A DNA stretch of 42,961 nucleotides, taken from NCBI RefSeq assembly GCF_002006345.1, contig NZ_LZZM01000193.1:1-42961 (forward strand), written 5' to 3'. Below, in pieces: positions 8,540-16,168 of this stretch (the first letter of the stretch is position 1; each line of letters begins with the position of its first letter). The DNA comes from Clostridium puniceum (lineage in GTDB: Bacteria > Bacillota > Clostridia > Clostridiales > Clostridiaceae). Below the pieces are notes generated by a model. That model made no database searches. It saw nothing but the letters and a program-made list of their open reading frames with translations, and was not told the origin of the DNA. Both the position numbers and the translations under genes were made by a program.

Positions 8540-8577
8540 CTTACAATTTTGTCACAATACTTTATAAGTATTGTGAC
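8540..8577. promoter_or_regulatory. Second direct-repeat operator fused to a 27-bp palindrome
   Basis: CTTACAA-tttt-GTCACAA (8540-8557) repeats the architecture seen at 8359. Its GTCACAA unit is also the left end of a perfect palindrome at 8551-8577, whose arms GTCACAATACTT and AAGTATTGTGAC pair around a three-base loop, so a third, inverted copy of the unit lies at 8571-8577. No U-run follows, so it is less likely to be a terminator than a binding site. A second hairpin (ATGCAAATT/AATTTGCAT, about 8583-8606) follows at once. Confidence 0.5.
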
Positions 8578-8610
8578 AATTAATGCAAATTAGTTTTAAT
8601 TTGCATTTTA

Positions 8611-8653
8611 TATAAAAAAGACAACAAATAGAATATTACTTCTATTTGCTGCC
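8611..8653 (-). terminator. Intrinsic terminator of the CAP-domain gene
   Basis: On the minus strand GGCAGCAAATAGAA pairs with TTCTATTTGTTGTC around a six-base loop, followed by TTTTTTATA. It lies about 100 bases after the stop codon of the secreted CAP-domain protein. Confidence 0.85.
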
Positions 8654-8753
8654 TTTTAAATTAATTTTTTGTTATTACTTATCTTCGTTAACTTTTTCCC
8701 CATTATTATTAATCTAAATATTTACTATATATTCAGAAAACGTTTCTTTAGAA

Positions 8754-9773
8754 TTAATTTGAGAATGTTTGAGTTCCCATAAATTTATTGTTTCCTTTTA
8801 GAACTCCTATACCAACTTTATTATATGAAGCATTCATCATATTTGCTCTATGACCTGGTGAATTCCACCATTGATTAAATAATTCAACTGCATCATAAGT
8901 ATTATATGCTATATTTTCTCCAGTAGTAGTATATTTATATCCTATTGCTTGTAACCAGTTTGTCCACTTAGTTCCTTCCGGAGTTATATGATCAAAGTAA
9001 TTATATTGTATCATATGGTTACTCTTATATCTTGCTACTTGTAATAAAGTATTATCTAAAGTCAATGGATTTAATCCTGCTTCTTTTCTTTTTGCATTCA
9101 TTAATTGAAGAATTTGCTCTTCAGCAGAAGCTTGTACACTTATAGGATAATTTTGTGGTAATTGAGGTAATCCTTGTACATCTACATTCGATATGTTTGT
9201 TGTATTAGTATTTGGTGTAGTTATCGTATTACTTGATGTAGTTGTGCTTCCTGTAGTATTAGTTGTATTAGTATTTTCTGCAGATGTAGTATTATTTGAA
9301 TTAATTACTGTAGAATTTTGATTATTATCTTTTACTACATCATTGTTTTTATTAAAAATTTTATCAACTTTTGGAATTTTATCTCCTACAACTTGTCCAT
9401 TTGATGAACATTTGTAAATCTTATTATTTATGATAACCTTTCCAGTTTCCATTGCACCAGAGTTATTTAAACAATAAGCTTTTCCATTAACATTAATGAC
9501 ACCTGTTTGCATTACTCCAGTATTATCACAGTAATACCATTTGTCATTATCCTTAATCCAACCAGTTTTCATGTTACCCATTTTGTCAAAACAATACCAA
9601 TTCCCATTTTCGTAATTCCAGCCTGTTTTTAGAATCTTGTTTAACGTAAAATTGTAACTATTAGTATCTATTGAATTATTAGTCGCTGCAGATACTCCTA
9701 ATGGTGTTAAAGTAGTAATTGTTGTTGCGGTAATAATTCCTACAACCACCTTTTGCAAAAATGCTTTCTTCAT
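8754..9773 (-). CDS. Secreted cell-wall-binding CAP/SCP-domain protein
   Basis: A 339-residue exported protein. A signal peptide (Lys-Lys start, hydrophobic core, SAAT near residue 28-31) is followed by four or so CW-binding repeats (about 50-130) of the type TGWIKDNDKWYYCDNTGVM. A linker almost wholly of Thr/Asn/Ser (about 150-200) leads to a C-terminal CAP domain of the YkwD type (about 215-339) with NAKRKEAGLNPL, FDHITPEGTKW, GENIAY, WWNSPGHRANMMNASYNKVGIG. It should sit on the cell wall; the biochemical role of bacterial CAP domains is unsettled. The repeat module resembles choline-binding repeats but tryptophan/tyrosine positions are partly replaced by Cys (YCF, YYC, AYC). A terminator follows at 8611-8653. 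Confidence 0.88.
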   Translation of the reverse strand: MKKAFLQKVVVGIITATTITTLTPLGVSAATNNSIDTNSYNFTLNKILKTGWNYENGNWYCFDKMGNMKTGWIKDNDKWYYCDNTGVMQTGVINVNGKAYCLNNSGAMETGKVIINNKIYKCSSNGQVVGDKIPKVDKIFNKNNDVVKDNNQNSTVINSNNTTSAENTNTTNTTGSTTTSSNTITTPNTNTTNISNVDVQGLPQLPQNYPISVQASAEEQILQLMNAKRKEAGLNPLTLDNTLLQVARYKSNHMIQYNYFDHITPEGTKWTNWLQAIGYKYTTTGENIAYNTYDAVELFNQWWNSPGHRANMMNASYNKVGIGVLKGNNKFMGTQTFSN

Positions 9774-10028
9774 TAGTTTTTCTCCTTTGATTTTTTATTT
9801 GGCTCCTTGATTTTGTTTATCATTTTTTCAAAAAATTAAACAATATTTATTTTTTTCAAGAAAACCCATGTCTTTATGTTACCATATTTTCGACATTATT
9901 CAACATAATATTTTATTGACTGCTTGGACCAAAAGACATTAACACTGAAAAGCTTCTCAATTCTTCTTTTTACTCCTTTTTCCTATATGACATCATCCTG
10001 CTTACTTGTATCACTGGGTAACCCCAAT
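9774..10028. other. Intergenic segment with less A+T-rich, coding-like patch (9900-10020)
   Basis: Upstream of the CAP gene there is a ribosome binding site (AAAGGAGAAA) and AT-rich promoter-like DNA. The stretch 9900-10020 is visibly richer in G+C than its surroundings. On the minus strand one frame reads KRRIEKLFSV then NVFWSKQSIKYYVE with stops before and after, which could be a decayed gene tail or a structured leader. I cannot assign it to a family. Confidence 0.3.
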
Positions 10029-10070
10029 AAAAAAAGCTGTATTACTTTCTTTATTTGTAATACAGCTTTC
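10029..10070 (-). terminator. Intrinsic terminator of the amino acid permease gene
   Basis: AAAGCTGTATTAC (10033-10045) pairs with GTAATACAGCTTT (10057-10069), 13 perfect pairs. On the minus strand the stem runs into TTTTTTT. It lies about 260 bases after the permease stop codon; a weaker U-run on the plus strand could make it bidirectional. Confidence 0.85.
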
Positions 10071-10331
10071 ATATTTAATAAATAATAACTTAATTAATTA
10101 TAAGTTTAATTGACTTTTTCTTTATAAAAAAGTCGCTAATATTTTGACATATATGTTCTAAAAAATTTTGTTCATTAAGATTTAATTTCTATATTAGAGT
10201 GATTGGATACGACAACCAACTAAATTATGAACTTTCTTAATTAGAACTTATATATTAAATAATGATTTTATAAAAATTAATATCATTATAAGAAGAACGA
10301 TTATAATAATATTAATTTTTATTTTTTTAAT

Positions 10332-11738
10332 CTATGCAACATCCTCAGAATCTTCTACATTTCCACCATTTTGAAGAACACTATGCTTTCTTCCATAGAA
10401 AAAGTATACTAAAAGTCCTATAGCAAGCCAAACTCCAAAACCTATCCAAGTTATTAATTTTAAGCCACATAATAAAATTATACAACATACTATAGATATT
10501 ATAGGTGTAAATGGTGCTCCAGGTACTTTAAACATTCTATTAAAGTTTGGTTTACTTATTCTAAGTACTATAACTGCAAGAGATACAGAAATAAAACTTA
10601 ATAACGTCCCTGTACTTAAAAATTCTACAATAATATCTAATGGTAAAAATCCTGCTATTACAGCAGCTATAGTTCCAGTTATTAAAGTTGAAATATGTGG
10701 TGTTTTATGAGTTGAGTGTACTTTAGAAAATAATTTTGGTAAAAGTCCATCTCTTGACATTACCATAAATATTCTAACTTGACCATAAAGCACTACCATA
10801 ATAGTAGAAATCATCCCAAGTATAGCTCCCGTTCCTACTAAAGCAGCTCCCCATTTTATACCTACTCTTGCTAAAGCTCCTGGTACTGCATTTTCAGAAA
10901 TTATTTCATTATAAGGAACCATTCCTGTTAGTACAACTGCAACTGCAACATAAAGTACTGTAACTGCTATTAAACAAATTATAAGTCCAAGTGGAATATC
11001 TCGCTTTGGATTTTCAGCTTCTTCCGCTGCTGTAGATATTGCATCAAATCCTATAAATGAAAAGAATATAGTAGCTGTTGCTGCAAAAATCCCACCAAAT
11101 CCAAATGGAGCAAATGGTTGATAATTAGCTGTATCTATATGCCCTACTCCAAGAGCTACAAATATAAGAATTATGGATATCTTTATTCCAACTATAATAT
11201 TATTAACTCTAGCACTTTCCTTCATACCATAAAACAATATGTAAGTTATTAATGCAATTATTAGTATTGCTGGCAAATCTACTATTCCACCTTTACTTGG
11301 TGATGAAGTAAATACTGTTGGCAAGGTTATTCCCATTGACTTTAATATTCCAACAAATGTGCCTGACCATCCTGAGGCAACAGCACTACAAGCAACTAAA
11401 TATTCTGCTGTAAGACACCATCCAATTATCATTGCAATTATTTCACCAAATACTATATATGAATAAGAATATGTACTTCCTGATACAGGAAACATTGTTG
11501 AAAGTTCACAATAACATAAGGCACAAAGACATGCTACTATACCTGCTAAAATAAATGAAATTATTACAGCTGGTCCTGCTAAATGCGCTCCTGTTCCTGT
11601 TGCAACAAATATACCTACGCCTACTACTGCACCTATACCAAATGCTGCAATATCTCTAGCTTTTAAATTTCTCTTTAAATCTGTCTTATGTGCACCTTCT
11701 AACATTTGATCTATCGATTTTTTCTTAAAAATGTTCAT
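10332..11738 (-). CDS. APC-family amino acid permease (cationic amino acid transporter type)
   Basis: A 468-residue inner-membrane transporter with about 12 hydrophobic segments. The N-terminus (LKARDIAAFGIGAVVGVGIFVATG) holds the substrate-binding unwound helix of APC carriers, and FFSFIGFDAISTAAEEAENPKRDIPLGLI is the consensus motif after helix 6. It resembles YfnA/CAT-type proton-coupled permeases; the substrate cannot be read from the sequence. RBS AGGAGGATC precedes the ATG. It has its own terminator (10029-10070) and no cotranscribed neighbour. Confidence 0.9.
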   Translation of the reverse strand: MNIFKKKSIDQMLEGAHKTDLKRNLKARDIAAFGIGAVVGVGIFVATGTGAHLAGPAVIISFILAGIVACLCALCYCELSTMFPVSGSTYSYSYIVFGEIIAMIIGWCLTAEYLVACSAVASGWSGTFVGILKSMGITLPTVFTSSPSKGGIVDLPAILIIALITYILFYGMKESARVNNIIVGIKISIILIFVALGVGHIDTANYQPFAPFGFGGIFAATATIFFSFIGFDAISTAAEEAENPKRDIPLGLIICLIAVTVLYVAVAVVLTGMVPYNEIISENAVPGALARVGIKWGAALVGTGAILGMISTIMVVLYGQVRIFMVMSRDGLLPKLFSKVHSTHKTPHISTLITGTIAAVIAGFLPLDIIVEFLSTGTLLSFISVSLAVIVLRISKPNFNRMFKVPGAPFTPIISIVCCIILLCGLKLITWIGFGVWLAIGLLVYFFYGRKHSVLQNGGNVEDSEDVA

Positions 11739-12040
11739 AAAGATCCTCCTAATTTTAATTTAATCTTTTTCGCCAAAATTCCTCTTTTAATTTGTATTTA
11801 TATCAGTCAATTAATATTTTTACCATAAAATTTTAAAAATACAACAAACCATTTAATATATTATCATATTTTGATAATATTTAGCAAGATGTTAACATTC
11901 TGATAATTTAATTATTTATATATAAAATTTAAATTTTACATTAATCATCTCTTCTTTCTTATGAAAAACGGCTTTGCTATAAGCTTTTAAAAATACTTTT
12001 CATTTATTTTCGTGTGGCATCAATATTAGATTCAACAAAA
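11739..12040. other. Intergenic, promoter region of permease; no gene seen
   Basis: AT-rich DNA with short inverted repeats such as TATTATCATATTTTGATAATA around 11860-11880 upstream of the permease, possibly an operator. No open frame with a ribosome binding site and no recognised RNA was found. Confidence 0.3.
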
Positions 12041-12069
12041 AATATAAGGAGAGATTTAATTATCTCTCC
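12041..12069 (-). terminator. Intrinsic terminator of the Spo0E-like gene
   Basis: On the minus strand GGAGAGA pairs with TCTCTCC (12048-12054 with 12063-12069) around an eight-base loop, followed by TTATATTTTTT. It starts nine bases after the stop codon of the Spo0E-like gene. Confidence 0.75.
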
Positions 12070-12077
12070 CATTTGTT

Positions 12078-12248
12078 CTACTTGTCTACTTTGTTAAGTA
12101 AATTGTTATACTCATTCAAAGCTTCATCAAGCTCTTGACTTGCAATAATGACTTCTGGATCTAATAAACTTGGCTTTTCATTAATTAAATCCTGTAATGA
12201 TTGTCTCATATCACAAATCTTTTTATTTATGTTCTTAACACTTCCCAT
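12078..12248 (-). CDS. Spo0E-like aspartyl-phosphate phosphatase (small)
   Basis: A 56-residue gene. The protein has two short helices and the Spo0E-family signature SQELDEALNEY (SQELD, near residues 37-48), preceded by LLDPEVIIA. Family members dephosphorylate the sporulation regulator Spo0A~P; in clostridia the role is less tested. An AAAGGGGGG ribosome binding site lies eight bases before the ATG, and a good terminator follows at once, so it is a single-gene unit. Confidence in the family is high because of the SQxLD motif, length and position. Confidence 0.82.
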   Translation of the reverse strand: MGSVKNINKKICDMRQSLQDLINEKPSLLDPEVIIASQELDEALNEYNNLLNKVDK

Positions 12249-12502
12249 AATGACCCCCCTTTCGCTATTTAATTATAGCAAGCAAAGGGAATATTGTATT
12301 TAAATGTAATTGTTTTAAATTTATTACACATCAAAACATCTATATTTTATAAGTGTTTTTGATATAAACGTAGGATTAAATATTTTTATGAAAGGTTACA
12401 AAATAATAATCTTAATCAAATAACTACATTACAACTATATAAATTTACAATTAGTAACTTTTTTCTCATCTATTCTCTATTTTTATCAACTTGTTAAAAT
12501 GA

Positions 12503-12691
12503 TCATGATTGTATTTTTTCTCCTGTAATTGCTATAATTAATGTTTTGTTAAGAAATACAATGTTTTTATCAGCATTTTCAAAACAATATCCTGATACTT
12601 CACCTGTTGTTCGATTTTGTGATATTTTATAATTCTCACATATAAAATCAATTATTACACCATTTGTAAGATATATTTTTATTAAGTACAT
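12503..12691 (-). CDS. Small conserved-looking hypothetical protein
   Basis: A 62-residue open frame that starts MYLIKIYLTNGVIIDF and contains SGYCFENADKNIVFLNKTLIIAI. The alternating hydrophobic pattern suggests a small all-beta protein rather than a membrane one. The ribosome binding site is weak (GAAAGAAGTAAAG before the ATG). No family was recognised. It lies between the Spo0E-like gene and the lysis-gene remnants, so it could be phage-derived, but nothing in the protein shows that. Confidence 0.5.
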   Translation of the reverse strand: MYLIKIYLTNGVIIDFICENYKISQNRTTGEVSGYCFENADKNIVFLNKTLIIAITGEKIQS

Positions 12692-12877
12692 TTCTTTACT
12701 TCTTTCACAAATTTTATGCTTCTCTTCAATATTCTATTTGGTGCGTCGAATAATTGTGTGTTTTATTTTATCATTGCATAGAAATCTTTGACTTATGCTT
12801 TAGTTATTTACGTTTCAACAAAAAAATAGTATGTCTCAACTATTAGTCCTTAAGTTTTACAATAATTTCAAATGTAG

Positions 12878-13009
12878 CTATTTTATTATCTTGAAACTTT
12901 GTACTTTAGTTGCTTTTACATAAATAATTTCTATACCATAACTACTCATTCCATGGAAATCTATTTAAACATTATTATTACTTACGTCTATTCCTTTAAT
13001 ATAACTCAT
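12878..13009 (-). pseudogene. Decayed GH25 lysozyme (phage-type endolysin) N-terminus
   Basis: Reading from the ATG at 13009 gives MSYIKGIDVSNNNV, a stop, then IDFHGMSSYGIEIIYVKAT and soon another stop. This is the start of glycoside hydrolase family 25 lysozymes (KGIDVSNNNG-IDF-...-VYVKATEG), with the first catalytic-site Asp in GIDVSN present. The rest of the enzyme is missing. It lies just downstream of a phage-type holin on the same strand, so the pair looks like the residue of a lysis cassette. Confidence 0.7.
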
Positions 13010-13040
13010 TTAAATCTCTCTTCTTCATATTTTTTATAAT

Positions 13041-13080
13041 AAAAAATACTAAAGAGTAACCTTAATTAAAAGTTACTCTT
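13041..13080 (-). terminator. Terminator after the holin gene
   Basis: AAGAGTAAC (13052-13060) pairs with GTTACTCTT (13072-13080). On the minus strand the stem is followed by TTTAGTATTTTTTATT. It separates the holin gene from the lysozyme remnant. Confidence 0.75.
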
Positions 13081-13111
13081 AAATATTTTTACTAAGCTTT
13101 TATTACTTATC

Positions 13112-13375
13112 CTATTGGGTATCTTCGGTAGAATTCACAACTTGATCGTTTTCTGTTTTAGTAATTGTTGTAGTTTGATCACTTATGCCGGTTGTACTTG
13201 TGTCAACCGCTATTCCTATCATTGTTAGAATGATTAAAACTGCATTAACTATTTCTGTATAATTTGATGGAATTATATTTAATCCTAATTGTTGGAGTAA
13301 TATTGCTATAGCACTAGTCATGGCAACCCAAAAAGACTTGTTTTTTAATCTCGCCTTTAAATCAATACTTATCAT
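13112..13375 (-). CDS. Phage holin, phiLC3 family
   Basis: An 87-residue protein of the phiLC3-type holin family: a short basic N-terminus ending in LKARLKNKSFWVAM, a hydrophobic segment at about 15-30, EIVNAVLIILTMIGIAVDTSTTGISD (second segment plus the family's V-D-x-T-T-x-G-x-S-D turn), and a polar acidic tail. Holins form membrane holes that release endolysin. No other phage gene survives except the lysozyme fragment next to it, so it is an orphan; some orphan holins assist export of autolysins or toxins. RBS AGAGGTG is good and the frame intact, so it may be expressed. Confidence 0.85.
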   Translation of the reverse strand: MISIDLKARLKNKSFWVAMTSAIAILLQQLGLNIIPSNYTEIVNAVLIILTMIGIAVDTSTTGISDQTTTITKTENDQVVNSTEDTQ

Positions 13376-13502
13376 TTTCGTATTTCACCTCTTTTAATTT
13401 TATACTACATAATATGAAAAAGTAACCATAATTTCTACACTAAAATAACTATTCTATATCCGAAAGTAAGAGTAGTTTATATATTCATTAGATATAAAAT
13501 AA

Positions 13503-13576
13503 ACCAGTAGGTACTATGTATATCTTTGCAGTGGAGGGGTTCCACTGCAAAGATATATTTTTTGTATCTACTGGCT
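13503..13576. terminator. Nested two-stem hairpin between holin and ABC-F genes
   Basis: The inner stem is 17 perfect pairs (13519-13535 with 13541-13557, arms ending CAGTGGA/TCCACTG, loop GGGGT), followed on the plus strand by TTTTTT. An outer stem, CCAGTAGGTAC (13504-13514) with GTATCTACTGG (13564-13574), encloses it with one G-T pair. On the minus strand the outer stem runs into GTTTATTTTATAT, so it may end the ABC-F transcript; on the plus strand the inner stem is a textbook terminator, though no plus-strand gene precedes it. Confidence 0.6.
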
Positions 13577-13755
13577 TATAATAGTATTAATCCAATAACA
13601 TAATAAAGGATAAATATTATTAGATTTTTGCACACCTATTATAATATTCGGTATTGAATTTAATATTCTGACACCAAAATAAATATTTTTTCAAAAATTC
13701 TCTCCTAACCAAATATACAATTTTAATTTTTAAAGAAACTAAATTTTCCACGAAC

Positions 13756-13791
13756 CTATTACTATTACTATTACTATTACTATTACTATTA
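13756..13791. repeat. Hexanucleotide tandem repeat (CTATTA)6
   Basis: Six perfect copies of CTATTA. It lies about 45 bases beyond the stop codon of the ABC-F gene, in its 3' untranslated region on the minus strand (TAATAG repeated). Such a tract should vary in copy number; it is outside any gene I accept, so an effect on coding is not expected. Confidence 0.9.
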
Positions 13792-13834
13792 AACATTATA
13801 ATGTAAATCAATTTAACAACATATATTCTAGAAA

Positions 13835-15484
13835 CTAAATTTTTAATATCTTAATATTCTTTAATAATTCATTATATTTGTGCTCTAGCTTTTCTTTTTT
13901 AGATATATCCTTTTCCATTGCTAATAGAGAAATTACCTCAGAAAGTTTATTTTCCATTAACATTAATTTTTCTTTATTATCTTTTTCAACCTTGCTTGTT
14001 TTAGGCTTATTCTTTTCATTAATATATTCTTTATAGCTTCTATCAAAGGTTATAACACAATTATTCGTTATTTCAATTATAAAATCACATATATTTTCTA
14101 TGAATTTTCTATCATGACATACAATAATTACTGTTTTTTCAGTATTAATTAATGATTTTTCCAAAGCTTCCATGGCTTTAATATCTAAATAATTTGTTGG
14201 CTCATCTAATATTAAAAGATTATTATCACTTAGTAATATTTTACAAAGAGCTATTTTAACTTTTTCTCCTCCACTTAATGAACTTACAATTTTATAAACT
14301 GTATCGCCCTTAAAACCAAAATTGTCTAAATTAATTCTTACAAAACCTTGATTATATGAACAATTTTCTGTTACATTTTCTAAAATGCTTTTTTCTTTTT
14401 GTAGTATCTTTTGACTTTGATCAAAATATCCAATAGTTACTTTATTTGCAATTTTTACATTTTCACTTTCCCCTTTTAATATTTCCCTTAACAAAGTAGT
14501 CTTTCCGCATCCGTTATTACCTATTATTCCTACTTTGCGACCTCTTTTAATTTTAAAATCAGCATCTTTTAATAACAATTTGTTATCTACAAATAAATTT
14601 AATTTACTAACTTCTACAACATTTTTAGAAATTATCTCCATACCAGTTTGTATATTTATTTTTGTTTCACTTATAGATTTTGGCTTTTCCTTAACTTCTA
14701 AATGATCAATTCTACTTTTTAATGCTTTAATATTATCGTCAAGTTTCTTTTTGCCTCTTTGCCCTCCCATTTTTCTATGAAGTCGTGCTTCTGAATTCCC
14801 CATTCTTTTAGGAGTTCTCCTTATACTGTCTCTTAATTCAGCCTTTCCCACAATAGCATTTTCAAGCCTTTTCTTTTCATCTAAATATTCATCGTATTCA
14901 AATTCCTTTCTTTTTCTTTCTTCATTTTTTAAATTTAAGTACGTAGAATAGTTTCCTTTGTATATTTTGATTTTTCCATCATCTAGTTCTAAAATATTAT
15001 TACAAATTGAATCTAAAAATTCTCTATCATGAGATACTATTAATAATGATCCATTATAGCTTTTTAGCATATCTTCTAGTATTTTAATACTCTTCGCATC
15101 TAAATTTGAAGTTGGCTCATCTGCTATTATAAGTTTTTTATTTTCACTTAAAGCTTTTGATATTTTTAATTTTACCTTTTCTCCTCCCGATAGGAACTCT
15201 TCATATTTATTTGGTGCATCAAACATTTTTTTTATCTTGCTTTCTTCGCACTCTTCAATTTCATCTTCCATTTGACTTATATATGAATAGCTATCAGTTA
15301 AGAAGCATTGGCCTTCATCAGGTTCAATATTCTTCATTAATATCTTTAACATAGTTGTTTTTCCTGCTCCATTTTGCCCAACTATTCCAATTCTGTCTCC
15401 TTCTAAAATTTCAAAATTGCTGACATCTAAAATTAATCTATCTCCATAATATTTTTTTATCTTATCTAATTTTCCTAATTGCAT
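13835..15484 (-). CDS. ABC-F ribosomal protection protein (Vga/CplR-like)
   Basis: A 549-residue soluble protein with two ABC domains and no membrane segments. Walker A motifs are GQNGAGKTT (about 36-44) and GNNGCGKTT (about 322-330), signatures LSGGEKVKL and LSGGEKVKI, Walker B LIIADEP and LLILDEP. NBD1 is compact, and the interdomain linker contains RRTPKRMGNSEARLHRKMGG, as in antibiotic-resistance ABC-Fs of the Vga/Lsa/CplR type, which displace lincosamides, pleuromutilins and streptogramin A from the ribosome. A Lys-rich C-terminal coiled extension follows. The drug spectrum is inferred. The upstream leader (peptide gene plus hairpin over the start) fits drug-inducible attenuation known for this class. 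Confidence 0.85.
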   Translation of the reverse strand: MQLGKLDKIKKYYGDRLILDVSNFEILEGDRIGIVGQNGAGKTTMLKILMKNIEPDEGQCFLTDSYSYISQMEDEIEECEESKIKKMFDAPNKYEEFLSGGEKVKLKISKALSENKKLIIADEPTSNLDAKSIKILEDMLKSYNGSLLIVSHDREFLDSICNNILELDDGKIKIYKGNYSTYLNLKNEERKRKEFEYDEYLDEKKRLENAIVGKAELRDSIRRTPKRMGNSEARLHRKMGGQRGKKKLDDNIKALKSRIDHLEVKEKPKSISETKINIQTGMEIISKNVVEVSKLNLFVDNKLLLKDADFKIKRGRKVGIIGNNGCGKTTLLREILKGESENVKIANKVTIGYFDQSQKILQKEKSILENVTENCSYNQGFVRINLDNFGFKGDTVYKIVSSLSGGEKVKIALCKILLSDNNLLILDEPTNYLDIKAMEALEKSLINTEKTVIIVCHDRKFIENICDFIIEITNNCVITFDRSYKEYINEKNKPKTSKVEKDNKEKLMLMENKLSEVISLLAMEKDISKKEKLEHKYNELLKNIKILKI

Positions 15485-15514
15485 AAAAAAATCCCTCCTA
15501 AGTTATAGGAGAGA
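15485..15514 (-). promoter_or_regulatory. Terminator-like hairpin sequestering the ABC-F ribosome binding site
   Basis: On the minus strand TCTCTCCT pairs over eight positions (one T-G) with AGGAGGGA, a seven-base loop between, and the right arm is followed by seven Ts that end at the ATG. The right arm is the Shine-Dalgarno sequence itself. The same element can thus stop transcription or hide the ribosome binding site, as expected of attenuation in ABC-F and other ribosome-targeted resistance genes. Confidence 0.7.
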
Positions 15515-15833
15515 GTATATATCTATTTTAGTAAATGAAATTTTAACTTAAATGCTTATAACTAACACTTAAGTAATTAATCCAATCTAATATTCAGTCC
15601 TAAAAATACACTTACAATATAAAAATTATAAATGTTATTATTTTACTTAAAAAGATTAGAACTCAACATATTATATTAGAGTAATTGGCATCAAAATATA
15701 AAATAATATTATTGCAGATATTGCAAAAAGCAGTCTTCATTAAAATTAGTTATGATAACTCAATTTTGTTGAAGAATTAAAATTACAATATCTATATTTC
15801 AAAACTTCCGTTAGAAAGGGTGAAATTTATATT

Positions 15834-15908
15834 TTACTTCTTTAATTGATACCTAGTAAAATCACTACTTATTAGATTATATAATCTACTCTCCTTAAAT
15901 TTACTCAT
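15834..15908 (-). CDS. Candidate leader peptide of the ABC-F gene (24 aa)
   Basis: A short frame with ATG at 15908 and TAA at 15834, preceded by AAAGGAG eight bases upstream and by a TATAAT-like -10 (CGCTATAAT) about 35 bases further up. It encodes 24 residues beginning MSKFKESRLYNL and ending QLKK. It lies about 350 bases before the ABC-F start in an otherwise gene-free leader. In related systems a drug-stalled ribosome on such a frame lets transcription pass a downstream terminator. No experimental homologue is known to me, so the function is inferred. Confidence 0.5.
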   Translation of the reverse strand: MSKFKESRLYNLISSDFTRYQLKK

Positions 15909-15992
15909 AACAATAACTCCTTTAACATAGGATTTAAATTTATTATAGCGAATTGAATTTATAAAATTATAATTAATTTATAAATCAAACCT

Positions 15993-16020
15993 ATAACAAT
16001 AAATTTAATTTTATTGTTAT
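15993..16020. repeat. Inverted repeat upstream of the ABC-F leader
   Basis: ATAACAATAAA pairs with TTTATTGTTAT, 11 perfect pairs around six bases. It lies between the rnz stop and the candidate leader-peptide promoter. No U-run follows on the minus strand, so it may be an operator or a weak terminator. Confidence 0.4.
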
Positions 16021-16168
16021 ATCTTAAAATCTTGATTATAGATTACATTCTCATCGTTGAAATTACCTTACCCTTTCTTTAAGTTAATTTGATTATATCA
16101 CTAGCTTCATAAAAATTCTACATTTTATGAAATTTTTCACATTTAATTTTTATTTCATTACTAATTTA

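Noticed and set aside
10190..10215. Similarity of TATTAGAGTGATTGG here to TATTAGAGTAATTGG near 15672
   Set aside because: Only about 15 bases match in AT-rich DNA; too short to claim a repeat family.
12254..12500. Additional small genes between the Spo0E-like gene and the 62-codon gene
   Set aside because: No open frame with a ribosome binding site; the DNA is AT-rich promoter-type sequence.
13620..13811. 63-codon frame on the minus strand with an Asn-Ser repeat
   Set aside because: No ribosome binding site; its repeat is simply the CTATTA tract translated, and it lies in the 3' region of the ABC-F gene.
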